The notes under the pieces: generated by a model
Seen by the model: the letters and a program-made list of their open reading frames with translations, nothing else
Told to the model about the DNA's origin: nothing
Databases searched by the model: none
Origin: an uncultured Collinsella sp.
GTDB taxonomy: Bacteria > Actinomycetota > Coriobacteriia > Coriobacteriales > Coriobacteriaceae
NCBI GenBank assembly: GCA_905194675.1
Contig: CAJJTG010000009.1
Span: 1 to 62,241 of the forward strand
Direction: 5' to 3'
Length of the DNA: 62,241 nt
Position numbers and translations under genes: made by a program
In this document: piece after piece, positions 48,787 through 57,881 of the stretch
How positions within the stretch are numbered: position 1 is the first letter of the stretch
Layout: the number at the start of each line of letters is the position of its first letter

Positions 48787-48816
48787 AATGGCCGGCTCAA
48801 TGAGTCGGCCATTTTT
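48787..48816 (+). terminator. Terminator/attenuator between rpmF and plsX
   Basis: AATGGCCGGCTC (48787-48798) pairs with GAGTCGGCCATT (48802-48813), loop AAT, one wobble, followed by a run of T. It ends about 18 bases before the plsX start, so plsX depends on readthrough or an own promoter. Confidence 0.85.
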
Positions 48817-48833
48817 GTATAAGGAGCATGTAT

Positions 48834-49853
48834 ATGAGTAACGTTCGCGTTTGTGTAGACGTTGTGGGTGGAGACGAGAAACCTCAGGTTGTTCTCGATG
48901 GTATCGAGGCTGCACTTGCCGTCGATCCCGATATCGAGGTCTTGGCAGCTGGCCCCGCCGAAATCGTCAATCCCTTTGCTGCTTCCCACGCACGTGTTGA
49001 GGCCCTTGAGGCACCCGACGTTATCGCCATGGATGACGATCCCATTCGCGCCGTGATGACCAAACGCAAGTCTTCGATCGTGCTGTCGTGCCGCGCTATC
49101 AAGAAGGGCAATGCTGACGCGTTCTTCTCTGCCGGTTCGACCGGTGCCATGACCGCCGCTGCTACCGCATACGTGACGCCGTTTAGGTATCAGGCCGAAG
49201 GCAAGAAGCAGCCGGTGCGCCCCTGTCTGACCAATGCGTTGCCCAATCGCGCCGGCGGTCTGACGGTGCTGTGCGATATGGGCGCCAACCCCGATGTCGA
49301 GGTCGATGACATGGTGCGTTTTGCCCAGATGGGTAGCGCCTATGCCCGCGTCGTCCTGGGCATCGAACATCCTCGCGTGGGCCTGCTTGGTAACGGCACC
49401 GAGGACGAGAAGGGTTCTAACTTTACCAAGGCCTGCTTCCCTGCTATGAAGGCCGCAGTTCCGGGCTTTGTGGGCAACTGCGAAGGCACCGACCTCACCT
49501 CGGGCAATTTCGATGTCGTTGTTGCCGACGGCATGTCGGGCAATATCGCTCTCAAGGCTACCGAGGGCGCTGCCAAGTTTTTGCTGCAGGAGCTCAAGGG
49601 CGCCTTTATGGCCTCGCTCGGCACCAAGATCGCCGCGCTGCTCATCAAAAAGCAGATGCGCGAGATTAAGGCCAAGCTCTCTGGTGATGCCAAGGGCGGC
49701 GCGATTCTTTTGGGCCTGCGTGGCGTGGTCCTGATCGGCCATGGCGCCACCTCGGTCGAGGCTGTTAAAAACGGTACGCTTGCGGCGGCCGAAGCCGTGC
49801 GCGCGGGGCTGGTCGAGAACGTCGCCAACTCCATGGACGGCATCGTTTTGTAA
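48834..49853 (+). CDS. plsX: Phosphate acyltransferase PlsX
   Basis: 339 aa. It converts acyl-ACP to acyl-phosphate for phospholipid synthesis. Landmarks: VCVDVVGGDEKPQVVLDGIE (the family usually has GGDxAP), FFSAGSTGAMTAAA, DMGANPDVEVDDMVRFAQMG and VVADGMSGNIALKATEG. AAGGAG lies seven bases before ATG 48834; ATG 48828 is too close to it. It stands between rpmF and acpP as in most Gram-positives. Confidence 0.96.
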   Translation: MSNVRVCVDVVGGDEKPQVVLDGIEAALAVDPDIEVLAAGPAEIVNPFAASHARVEALEAPDVIAMDDDPIRAVMTKRKSSIVLSCRAIKKGNADAFFSAGSTGAMTAAATAYVTPFRYQAEGKKQPVRPCLTNALPNRAGGLTVLCDMGANPDVEVDDMVRFAQMGSAYARVVLGIEHPRVGLLGNGTEDEKGSNFTKACFPAMKAAVPGFVGNCEGTDLTSGNFDVVVADGMSGNIALKATEGAAKFLLQELKGAFMASLGTKIAALLIKKQMREIKAKLSGDAKGGAILLGLRGVVLIGHGATSVEAVKNGTLAAAEAVRAGLVENVANSMDGIVL

Positions 49854-49920
49854 GAGCGAGTTAGAGCGCTGTTATGTGCCTCGCGGCCTGCTTCGTGGGG
49901 TAGAATCAGAACCGTGTCTT

Positions 49921-49948
49921 GGTACCGCCCGGGCGGTACCATTCTTTT
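49921..49948 (+). terminator. Perfect palindrome / terminator between plsX and acpP
   Basis: GGTACCGC-CCGG-GCGGTACC (49921-49940) is a perfect 20-bp palindrome, followed by ATTCTTTT. A hairpin with CCGG loop would end or reduce transcription before acpP. Confidence 0.7.
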
Positions 49949-49977
49949 GGTATTCATGCACTATGAGAGGAAGCGCT

Positions 49978-50220
49978 ATGGACCGCTCCGAAATCTTCGA
50001 CAAGATCGCCGAGGTCGCTGCTGACGTTCTGGGCGTCGATGTTGCCGAAATTAGCGATGAGACCACCTTTGACGACCTCGATGCCAACTCGCTCGAGCGC
50101 CTGCAACTGGTTACGGCTATCGAGGACGAGTTCAATCTCGAGATCGATGACGAGACCCTGCTCTCGCTCAACTCTGTCGCCGACGCCGTCGACGCGATCG
50201 AAAACGCCAGGGAGGCTTAG
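49978..50220 (+). CDS. acpP: Acyl carrier protein
   Basis: 80 aa, acidic four-helix protein that carries acyl chains on 4'-phosphopantetheine. The attachment site is Ser38 in DLDANSLERLQLV, where most ACPs have DSL and this has NSL. GAGAGGAAG precedes ATG 49978; a five-codon upstream ATG (49963) is possible. It is four bases from rnc, so the two genes are cotranscribed. Confidence 0.95.
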   Translation: MDRSEIFDKIAEVAADVLGVDVAEISDETTFDDLDANSLERLQLVTAIEDEFNLEIDDETLLSLNSVADAVDAIENAREA

Positions 50221-50223
50221 GTC

Positions 50224-50949
50224 TTGGCTTTATCCGAACGACTTACGCGCGCCCAGGAGATTCTGGGCCACGAGTTCAATGACAAGGTGCTGCTGCGCGC
50301 GGCCCTTACGCATCCTTCGGCCGTCGAAGGCCAGCCAGTCTCGGCAAGCTACGAGCGCCTTGAGTTCTTGGGTGATTCCATTTTGGGCGCCGTTGTCGCA
50401 CGCTCCCTGTTTGTGTCCTATCCGGAGTTTGACGAGGGCAAGCTCACGCGCCTGAAGGTGTCCCTTGTCTCGGGCGCCACGCTGTCCGAGGTGTCGCACG
50501 AGCTGGGTATCGATGACATCATCATCTTTGGTGCCTCCGAGACCGGTACCGGCGCGCGCGGCCTGCACTCGGCGCTCGAGAACGTCTATGAGTCGCTCGT
50601 GGGTGCGCTGTACCTGGATGCCGGTTGGGATGTTGCGGCGGAGTTTATCCACCGCACGCTCAAGCCTCATTTGGCATCCGAGCGTGCCGAGCACCCTGCG
50701 AACCCCAAGTCGTATTTGCAGGAGTGCGTGCAAGCCGACGGTCACGAACCCCCGGCGTATAAGCTCGTTGGCTCCGAGGGCCCGGCGCATGCGCCCACCT
50801 TTACCGCCGTGGTGTTGATCGATGGTATTCGCCAGGGTCGCGGCTCCGGCTCCTCAAAGAAGGAAGCCGAGGGAGCCGCTGCTCTCGAGGCGCTTGACCG
50901 CATGGGCTACACCACCAACGGCGTGATTCTCAACAAGAAGCCTGTTTAA
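50224..50949 (+). CDS. rnc: Ribonuclease III
   Basis: 241 aa. It cuts double-stranded RNA, maturing rRNA and mRNAs. The RNase III signature YERLEFLGDSILGAVVA lies near residue 40-55, the second acidic site in VYESLVGALYLDAGWD near 120, and a double-stranded RNA binding domain follows (PKSYLQECVQADGHEPPAYK, GSGSSKKEAEGAAALEAL). The start TTG 50224 has GGGAGG eight bases before it. Confidence 0.96.
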   Translation: MALSERLTRAQEILGHEFNDKVLLRAALTHPSAVEGQPVSASYERLEFLGDSILGAVVARSLFVSYPEFDEGKLTRLKVSLVSGATLSEVSHELGIDDIIIFGASETGTGARGLHSALENVYESLVGALYLDAGWDVAAEFIHRTLKPHLASERAEHPANPKSYLQECVQADGHEPPAYKLVGSEGPAHAPTFTAVVLIDGIRQGRGSGSSKKEAEGAAALEALDRMGYTTNGVILNKKPV

Positions 50950-50959
50950 GCGAGGAACC

Positions 50960-53900
50960 GTGTATCTCAAGTCCCTCACGCTCAAAGGGTTCAAGTCGTT
51001 TGCCGACCGCGCCCATATGACGTTTGAGCCGGGCCTGACCGTCATCGTCGGTCCCAACGGCTCGGGAAAATCGAACATCTCTGACTCGATTCTGTGGGTT
51101 CTGGGCGAGCAGAGCGCCAAGCAGCTGCGCGGCCAGGCCATGGAGGATGTCATCTTCTCGGGCTCGTCAGCGCGCAAGCCGGTGGGTGTCGCCGAGGTCA
51201 CGCTGGTGCTCGATAACTCGGACCATATGCTGCCCGTCGACTTTGACGAGGTCGCCATCACCCGTCGTATGTATCGCTCGGGCGAAAGCGAGTACCTCAT
51301 CAACTCGAGTCCATGCCGCCTGATGGACATTCAGGACATCCTGCACGATTCGGGCTTGGGCAAGGATACACATTCCATCATCAGCCAGGGCAAGCTCGAC
51401 GCCATTTTGCAGAGCCGCCCCGAGGAGCGCCGCGCCCTCATCGAGGAGGCCGCCGGCATTTCCAAGCACAAACGCCGCAAGGAGCGTGCGCTCAAAAAGA
51501 TTAAGTCGATGGACGAGCACCTGACGCGTGCCCGCGACATCAATAAGGAAATCGCCCGTCAGCTGCGGCCGCTGGAGCGTCAGGTCGATCGTGCGCGCAA
51601 GTACAAAGAGCTGTCCTCGCGCGCGAACGAGCTTACGCAGATGCTAGCCGTCGACGAGCTGCGTTCGCTGCAGTCGCAGTGGAACGACTTGGAGAGCCGC
51701 TCCAAGGAAGGTGCCGCCGAGCTGGAGCTTGCGCAGTACCGCTTGGGCGAAAAGGAACGCGAGCTCGAGAAGCTCCAGGTCATGCTCGAGGAAAAGGGCC
51801 TGTTTGTGGGCGATCTGGGCGAGCAGCGCCGCCATATGCAAGACGTGGTCGGCCGCATTAACTCCGATATGCGCCTGCTCGAGGAAAAGGGCCACAACAT
51901 GGTGTCGCGCCTGTCCGACATGCGCGGCCAGATCTCGAGCTCCGAGCATCAGCGTCGTCGCGTGGTAGAGGAGCTCGAGGACGCGCGTGCGCAGCTTGAG
52001 GAAGTGACCGGCGCGCACATGCAGGCCCAGGAGGACGTTGACGCCGCTGGTCCTGCCGCCGCCGAGCTCCACGAGCGGCGCGTGGCGCTCGACAATCAGA
52101 TTTCGCAGCTTACGCGTGAGCAACGCGATGTGCAGCGGGTGGCCGATAACGCGGCGCTCGAACTCGCCAAGGTGAAGGACTCGCTGAGCAACGCCGAGGT
52201 CGAGGACAACATGTACGCCTCACGCCTGGAGCAGATCGACGAGCAGCTCGAGGAAGTCACGGCCTCACTCGAGAGCCGTCGCGACCGCGCCGAGGAGCTT
52301 GAGGGTGCACTCGATCAGGCCCGTCAAGCCCAGATTGATGCTCGCGAGGCTACCGAGGTCGCCCGTGCAGCCCTTAAGGACCTGCGTGCCCGCGAGAGCG
52401 AGGCGCGCAACAAACTGTCCGAGGTGCGCTCGGAGCTTGCCAGCCAAAAGAAGCTCGATGCCCGCATGGCTGACAGCTCGCCGCTGGTGAGCCGTCTGAT
52501 GGGTGCGCTGGGCGACGATGTCTCGGGTCGTCTGGGCGACGTGCTCGAGGCCCCGCGTGAGCTTGAGGGCCTGGTTGAGCAATTGCTCGCCGGCGATATC
52601 GATGCGCTGCTGTTCGACGATGCAGCCACACTTGAGCGTGCCGGTCGTGCCGCTCTGGACCAGAAGAAGGCCTCGGGCGAGGCGCTGCTGGTCGCGCGCG
52701 GTGTGAGCGCCTCTGCTGCCGCTAAGGGCGCTGCCGGTTCCCGCCTGGTCGATCGCCTGTCCGTACGCGCCGGCTATGGCCCGGTTGTCGAAGCGCTGCT
52801 CGGCGGCTATTACGTTGTCGACGACTTGGCGGCTGCGCTGGCCGCGCCTGTCGTTGACGGCGTGACTTACGTGACCCCCGATGGCGCCCGCGTCGCCTGC
52901 GGCGGCCTGGTGCGTGTGGGCCTCGACGCCGGCGAGGCGTCGGGTGCCTTGGAGCGCAAGCGTCGCATTCGCGAGCTGGAGGGCCTGGAGCCCGATCTGG
53001 CTGCTGTGTTTGAGCATGTGTCGGATCAGGTCGTCGAGGCCAATGCGGCCGTCGAAGAGGCGCGTGCCGCTGAGGGCGATGCCGCCGGCGAGATCGCCCG
53101 TCTTGAGGGCGAGCGCCGCTCGCTGCTCTCCGAGATTGGCCGCCTGGAGCAAAGCGCCAACAACGCCGAGGTCGAGCGCGTGCGCATCTCCAAGCGCCGC
53201 GAGCAGGCCGCCGAGGCCGTTCGCGCTGCGCGCCCGCGCGTGGACGAGCTCACCCGCTCGCGTGACGAGGCCCGAGCGCAGGCAAGCGATCTTGGCCTTC
53301 AGATTGCCGAAGCCAACGACGAACTCGACCGCGTTCGCCGTGACGATTCCGAGGCCGCCGGCAAGCTCGCCGATGCCAAGGTCCGCCTGGCCCAGACGAG
53401 CGAGCGCCTTCGTTCTCTGAAGGGCCGCGTGCCCGATCTGGAGCATCGCCTGGAGGGCATCGACCGCCGTATCCGCGGAACACGCCAGGCCTCGCGCTCA
53501 CTCGAGCTGCTGCGCCTGCGCGTCGATCCCATGCACGAGCGCTATTCGGCCCTGCTGGAGCGCGCGTCGGATTGGGCAGCGCGTCTGCGTGACCAGGCCT
53601 CTCTGGAGGAGGCGGACTCCGCTTCGCTCAAGAAGACCATCGAGGATGCCAAGGCAGAGGTTGCCCGCGCTAAGGAGAAGGTCGATACCGCCACCGCCAC
53701 GCAAAACGAGTTTAAGGTCGCGCGTGGCAAGCTCGAGGTGCAGGTAGAGGCCGCCATTAAGGCCATTACCGCCGATGGCACCACGGTGCTCGAGGAAGCG
53801 CTCATGCTTCCTGCGCCTACCGACCGCGACGCCGCCGAGCGCGAGCTCAACCAGCTCGTGCGCCAGATCAACAACCTGGGCCCTGTGAACCAGGTTGCCA

Positions 53901-54496
53901 TGGAGGAGTACGAGCAGCTCAAGCGCCGTGCCGATTACATCGAGGAGCAACTTGCCGATCTGGAGAGCGCGCGCAAGGCGCTCACCAAGATCACGGTGGC
54001 CATCGACCGCAAGATGCGCAAGGCGTTCCTGGTGACGTTTGAGAAGGTCGATGCGAACTTCCGCGAGATCTTCGCCATGCTCTTCCCGGGAGGCCAGGCT
54101 CATCTGGAGATGACCGACCCCGAGCACCCGGCCGAGACGGGTATCGAGGTCGTGGCCCAACCGCGCGGCAAGCGCATCACCAAGATGATGCTCATGTCGG
54201 GCGGCGAGAAGAGCCTGACGGCGCTCGCCCTGCTCTTTGCCGTATACCGTACGCGCACGGTGCCGTTCTATGTGCTGGACGAGGTCGAGGCTGCGCTCGA
54301 CGACGCCAACCTGTCCAAGCTCATCGGCGCGCTCGATGTGCTGCGTTCCGATACGCAGCTCTTGGTAATCTCGCATCAGCGCCGTACTATGGAGGATGCT
54401 GACGTCCTCTACGGCGTCTCGATGCAAGCCGACGGCGTCAGTCGCGTCGTCTCGCAAAAACTCGATCGTGAAACCGGAAAGGTCGTGAATGCATAA
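50960..54496 (+). CDS. smc: Chromosome segregation protein SMC
   Basis: 1178 aa. Walker A VGPNGSGKSNISDSILWVLG is near residue 25-45. Two long coiled coils (about 170-500 and 690-1000) surround a hinge (about 515-670). The C-terminal head has LMSGGEKSLTALALLFAVYR (signature) and FYVLDEVEAALDDANLSKLI (Walker B). It forms the condensin ring that compacts and separates chromosomes. Start GTG 50960 with GAGGAAC upstream. The stop overlaps ftsY by one base. Confidence 0.97.
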   Translation: MYLKSLTLKGFKSFADRAHMTFEPGLTVIVGPNGSGKSNISDSILWVLGEQSAKQLRGQAMEDVIFSGSSARKPVGVAEVTLVLDNSDHMLPVDFDEVAITRRMYRSGESEYLINSSPCRLMDIQDILHDSGLGKDTHSIISQGKLDAILQSRPEERRALIEEAAGISKHKRRKERALKKIKSMDEHLTRARDINKEIARQLRPLERQVDRARKYKELSSRANELTQMLAVDELRSLQSQWNDLESRSKEGAAELELAQYRLGEKERELEKLQVMLEEKGLFVGDLGEQRRHMQDVVGRINSDMRLLEEKGHNMVSRLSDMRGQISSSEHQRRRVVEELEDARAQLEEVTGAHMQAQEDVDAAGPAAAELHERRVALDNQISQLTREQRDVQRVADNAALELAKVKDSLSNAEVEDNMYASRLEQIDEQLEEVTASLESRRDRAEELEGALDQARQAQIDAREATEVARAALKDLRARESEARNKLSEVRSELASQKKLDARMADSSPLVSRLMGALGDDVSGRLGDVLEAPRELEGLVEQLLAGDIDALLFDDAATLERAGRAALDQKKASGEALLVARGVSASAAAKGAAGSRLVDRLSVRAGYGPVVEALLGGYYVVDDLAAALAAPVVDGVTYVTPDGARVACGGLVRVGLDAGEASGALERKRRIRELEGLEPDLAAVFEHVSDQVVEANAAVEEARAAEGDAAGEIARLEGERRSLLSEIGRLEQSANNAEVERVRISKRREQAAEAVRAARPRVDELTRSRDEARAQASDLGLQIAEANDELDRVRRDDSEAAGKLADAKVRLAQTSERLRSLKGRVPDLEHRLEGIDRRIRGTRQASRSLELLRLRVDPMHERYSALLERASDWAARLRDQASLEEADSASLKKTIEDAKAEVARAKEKVDTATATQNEFKVARGKLEVQVEAAIKAITADGTTVLEEALMLPAPTDRDAAERELNQLVRQINNLGPVNQVAMEEYEQLKRRADYIEEQLADLESARKALTKITVAIDRKMRKAFLVTFEKVDANFREIFAMLFPGGQAHLEMTDPEHPAETGIEVVAQPRGKRITKMMLMSGGEKSLTALALLFAVYRTRTVPFYVLDEVEAALDDANLSKLIGALDVLRSDTQLLVISHQRRTMEDADVLYGVSMQADGVSRVVSQKLDRETGKVVNA

Positions 54497-55413
54497 TGGG
54501 ATTCTTCGATGCTCTCTCGCGTGGACTTGAGCGCAGCCGCGAGGCCCTTAACGAGGTCTTCTACTTTGGCGGCGAGGTCGACGAGGATTTTTGGGAGGAC
54601 CTTGAGGACACCCTCGTCATGGGTGACATGGGTGCCGAGGTCGCCATTCAGGTCTCCGATGACCTGCGCGACGCCGCTGCCAAGAAGAACCTTAAGACCG
54701 CCCCGCAGCTTCGCCGTGCCCTGGCCGAGCAGCTTGAGGGCCATTTTGTGCCTGTTGAGCGCGATCCGTTTTCCGACACGCCGAGCTGCGTGCTGTTTGT
54801 CGGCATCAACGGTGCCGGCAAGACCACGACGGTCGGCAAGATTGCGAGCGCCATGGCCGCCCGCGGCAAGAACGTGGTGATCGGTTCGGCCGACACCTTC
54901 CGCGCCGCCGCCATCGAGCAGCTCGATGTGTGGGGCCAGCGTGCCGGCGTGCCCGTCATCAAGCGTGACCGCGGCTCCGATCCGGCGAGCGTGTGCTATG
55001 ACGTGCTCGACGAGGCCGATAAGCGCGGCAGCGACCTGGTGCTCATCGATACCGCCGGCCGTCTGCACACGAGCCCCGAGCTCATGCGCGAGCTCGCCAA
55101 GGTGGTCAACGTGACGCGTAAGCGCGCCGCCAATATGGCCGCCGGTCCCATGCCGGTTTCGGTCGTGCTTGTGATCGATGCCGCCACTGGTCAGAACGGT
55201 CTGAACCAGGCGCTCGAGTTTAACGAGGCGCTGGGCCTGGACGGTATTATCATGACTAAGCTCGACGGCACGGCTAAGGGCGGTATCGCCATGGCCGTGG
55301 CCGAGAAGCTCAAGCTCCCGATCCTGCGCATCGGCGTCGGCGAGCAGGTCGATGACCTGCAGGAGTTTAATGCAAAAGATTTCTGCCGCGCCCTGGTGGG
55401 CGAGTCCAATTAA
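54496..55413 (+). CDS. ftsY: Signal recognition particle receptor FtsY
   Basis: 305 aa. SRP GTPase: N domain (DFWEDLEDTLVMGDMGAEVA), then the G domain with GINGAGKTTTVGKIAS (G1), DTFRAAAIEQL, IDTAGRLHTSPELM (G3) and TKLDGTAKGGIAMAV (G4). There is no long acidic A domain, so membrane binding uses the short N-terminal helix. It docks ribosome-SRP complexes at the translocon. It starts at the smc stop (TAATG), in the conserved smc-ftsY-ffh order. Confidence 0.97.
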   Translation: MGFFDALSRGLERSREALNEVFYFGGEVDEDFWEDLEDTLVMGDMGAEVAIQVSDDLRDAAAKKNLKTAPQLRRALAEQLEGHFVPVERDPFSDTPSCVLFVGINGAGKTTTVGKIASAMAARGKNVVIGSADTFRAAAIEQLDVWGQRAGVPVIKRDRGSDPASVCYDVLDEADKRGSDLVLIDTAGRLHTSPELMRELAKVVNVTRKRAANMAAGPMPVSVVLVIDAATGQNGLNQALEFNEALGLDGIIMTKLDGTAKGGIAMAVAEKLKLPILRIGVGEQVDDLQEFNAKDFCRALVGESN

Positions 55414-55423
55414 GGAGTGACTA

Positions 55424-56899
55424 GTGTTTGATTCTCTGAGCGATCGCCTCAACGACACATTTGACCGCCTGCGCGGCAAGGGTAAGCTGACCGAGGCCGA
55501 TATTACTTCGGCCATGCGCGATATTCGCATGGCGCTGCTCGAGGCCGACGTTAACTTTAAGGTTGTCAAGGAGTTCGTTGCCAAGACCAAGGAGCGCTGC
55601 ATGACCGCCGAGGTCATGGAGTCGCTGTCGCCGGCGCAAAACGTCGTCAAGATCGTGCTCGACGAGCTCACCGAGATGCTCGGCTCAACCGAGAGCAAGC
55701 TCGTTTTTAGCAATCGCATTCCTAATGTCATCATGCTCGTGGGCCTGCAGGGCTCCGGTAAGACCACGGCAGCCGTAAAGCTTGCCTACCTGCTCAAGAA
55801 GCAGGGCCGCTCGCCGTTGCTCGCAGCGTGCGACGTCTACCGTCCCGCCGCTGCCGACCAGCTGGGCACGCTCGGTGGCGAGATTGGCGTACCGGTCTTC
55901 CGCGGCGACGGTGCGCACCCGGTCGACATCGCCAAGGGCGCTATTCAGGAGGCCGTCGACCACCTGCGTGACGTGGTCATCGTCGATACCGCCGGTCGTT
56001 TGCAGATCGACGAGCAGATGATGCAGGAAGCCGTGGACATCAAGAAGGCCGTCAAGCCCGATCAGGTGCTGATGGTCGTCGATGCCATGACCGGCCAGGA
56101 TATCGTCAACGTCGTCTCGACCTTCGCCGAGCGCACCGACTTTGACGGCGTGATCATCTCCAAGCTCGACGGCGATGCCCGTGGTGGCGGCGCGCTTTCC
56201 GTGCGCCAGGTGACCGGCAAGCCCATCAAGTTCGTGAGCATGGGCGAGAAGCCCGATTCGCTGGAGCCGTTCTACCCCGACCGTATGGCCAAGCGAATCT
56301 TGGGCATGGGCGACGTCGTCGGCATCATCGAGAAGGCCCAGGAGGCCGCCGATGCCGAGCAGCTCGAGGCCGCCGAGCGCATGCTGCGCGAGGGCTTTAC
56401 CATGAACGACATGCTCGACCAGATGAAAGCCGTTAAGAAGATGGGCGGCATGAAGGGCATTCTCGGCATGCTCCCCGGTGGCCAGCGCGCGCTCAACCAG
56501 ATGGGCGGCAACCTGGACGAGGGCATCTTCGACAAGAACGAGGCCATCATTATGTCGATGACCAAGGAGGAACGCCTGCGCCCCTCCATCATCAACGGCC
56601 AGCGCCGCGCCCGCATTGCCAAGGGAGCCGGCGTAACCCCCACCGAGGTCAACGGCCTTATGAAGCAGTGGGGCGAGATGAATAAGATGATGGGCCGCAT
56701 GCGCACGATGGCCAATCAGGCACAGGCCGGCGGCAAAAAGGGCAAAAAGGGTAAGAAGGGCAAAAAGATGCGCATGCCCAATATTCCCGGTCTGGATGCC
56801 ATGGGCTTGGGCGGCATGGGCGGCCTGGGAACAGGTGGTCCTAAGTCCGATATGGACCTGCTGCGCCAGATGGAAGCGCAGATGCGCAATAAAAAGTAG
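55424..56899 (+). CDS. ffh: Signal recognition particle protein Ffh
   Basis: 491 aa. N domain (FDSLSDRLNDTFDRLRGKGK), G domain with GLQGSGKTTAAVKLAYLL, DTAGRLQIDEQMMQEA and SKLDGDARGGGALSV, then the methionine-rich M domain (MLPGGQRALNQMGGNLDEGI, RRARIAKGAGVTPTEVN) that binds signal peptides and the 4.5S/6S RNA. A Lys/Gly-rich run (KKGKKGKKGKKMRMPN) precedes the last 50 residues. Start GTG 55424 with AAGGAGTGACTA. No rpsP follows. Confidence 0.97.
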   Translation: MFDSLSDRLNDTFDRLRGKGKLTEADITSAMRDIRMALLEADVNFKVVKEFVAKTKERCMTAEVMESLSPAQNVVKIVLDELTEMLGSTESKLVFSNRIPNVIMLVGLQGSGKTTAAVKLAYLLKKQGRSPLLAACDVYRPAAADQLGTLGGEIGVPVFRGDGAHPVDIAKGAIQEAVDHLRDVVIVDTAGRLQIDEQMMQEAVDIKKAVKPDQVLMVVDAMTGQDIVNVVSTFAERTDFDGVIISKLDGDARGGGALSVRQVTGKPIKFVSMGEKPDSLEPFYPDRMAKRILGMGDVVGIIEKAQEAADAEQLEAAERMLREGFTMNDMLDQMKAVKKMGGMKGILGMLPGGQRALNQMGGNLDEGIFDKNEAIIMSMTKEERLRPSIINGQRRARIAKGAGVTPTEVNGLMKQWGEMNKMMGRMRTMANQAQAGGKKGKKGKKGKKMRMPNIPGLDAMGLGGMGGLGTGGPKSDMDLLRQMEAQMRNKK

Positions 56900-56920
56900 C
56901 GACTGGTAGAGTTGTGTATG

Positions 56921-56958
56921 GCGAAGGCCGCCTGGATGGTATTCCAGGCGGCCTTCGC
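56921..56958 (+). terminator. Hairpin terminator after ffh
   Basis: GCGAAGGCCGCCTGG (56921-56935) and CCAGGCGGCCTTCGC (56944-56958) make a perfect 15-bp stem with an 8-base loop. No clear T run follows in either direction. Confidence 0.75.
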
Positions 56959-57014
56959 CGTTGGTGCGTTATATGTTGTGTGAGCAGACGCGTGATGGCA
57001 TCGTTTGCCTGCTG

Positions 57015-57785
57015 TTAGTGGCAGCTGCAGCCCTCGTGACCCTCGTTCTCGTGATGGCCGTGGCAACCGCAGGATCCGCCGTGCTCATGGATGTGCTCGT
57101 GGTCGTGGCCGTGGCCATGGCAGTCGCAGGTGGCCTCGCCGGTCTGCGCGAGCGTGCCGGCAATGAGGGCCTCGACGCAAGCGTCGCAGCTGCCCTGGGC
57201 ACCTGCGTATACCGTGATGCCGGCTTGGGCAAGCGCGTTGATAGCGCCGCCGCCGATGCCGCCGCAGATGAGCGTGTCCACGCCGCCGTTGGCGAGCAGG
57301 CCCGCAAGGGCACCGTGGCCGGTGCCGCCGGTGCCCACGACCTGCTCGTTGAGTACCTTGCCGTCCTGAATGTCGTAGATCTTGAACTGCTCGCTGCGGC
57401 CAAAGTGCATAAAGATGTTGCCGTTGTCGTACGTGGTTGCCACCCTCATGGTGTCGATCTCCTTTGCTGGCCATACGGCCGTTGCCGTGGTAATGGGGGA
57501 GTACGCGATATTGCCGCCTTCGATGATGAGCGCCCGACCATTGACCAACGCGTTTGCCACCTTGCGATGCGCGCGGCTGCAAATAGCCGCCACCGTGGCG
57601 CGCGCGATACCCATCTGCTTTGCGACTGCCTCTTGGTTAAGGCCTTCCAGGTCGCACAGGCGCAGCGCCTCGAGTTCGTCGACCGTCATGTCGATGGCGT
57701 CTCCGCTGACTAGGCCGTCAGGGGTAAAGCCGCGGTATTCGGGGATGATCCCGACGCGGCGCAGTTTCTCGCGTCTTCCTGCCAT
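57015..57785 (-). CDS. DUF134 helix-turn-helix / NifX-NafY-like fusion with Cys/His-rich tail
   Basis: 256 aa in three parts. Residues 1-105 are DUF134 (EYRGFTPDGL, LRLCDLEGLNQEAVAKQMGI, ARATVAAICSRAHRKVANAL), a sigma-70 region 4-like DNA-binding domain. Residues 110-215 are a dinitrogenase iron-molybdenum cofactor (NifX/NafY) domain (MRVATTYDNGNIFMHFGRSE and GGVDTLICGGIGGGAINAL). The tail has repeating CHGHGHDHEH and CGCHGHHENEGHEGCSCH, an evident metal ligand. It probably senses or carries iron-sulphur or other metal and regulates by palindromes upstream. AGGAG is five bases before ATG 57785. Confidence 0.85.
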   Translation of the reverse strand: MAGRREKLRRVGIIPEYRGFTPDGLVSGDAIDMTVDELEALRLCDLEGLNQEAVAKQMGIARATVAAICSRAHRKVANALVNGRALIIEGGNIAYSPITTATAVWPAKEIDTMRVATTYDNGNIFMHFGRSEQFKIYDIQDGKVLNEQVVGTGGTGHGALAGLLANGGVDTLICGGIGGGAINALAQAGITVYAGAQGSCDACVEALIAGTLAQTGEATCDCHGHGHDHEHIHEHGGSCGCHGHHENEGHEGCSCH

Positions 57786-57799
57786 ACGTGCTCCTTATC

Positions 57800-57881
57800 T
57801 GACATATGTCAATAATAGAATAGCGAACGCGCAGATTTACGCAAGGAATTTCTGGCATATGCCAGAAAATGAAGGCATATG
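57800..57881. promoter_or_regulatory. CATATG-centred palindromes in the DUF134-thyA intergenic region
   Basis: TGACATATGTCA (57800-57811), a 20-bp perfect palindrome TTTCTGGCATATGCCAGAAA (57849-57868) and a half-site GGCATATG (57874-57881). The shared core GRCATATGYC between divergent genes suggests an operator, possibly for the DUF134 protein. Confidence 0.5.

Noticed and set aside
56961..57713. 250-codon plus-strand frame opposite the DUF134 gene
   Set aside because: Valine/alanine-rich mirror of the real coding strand.
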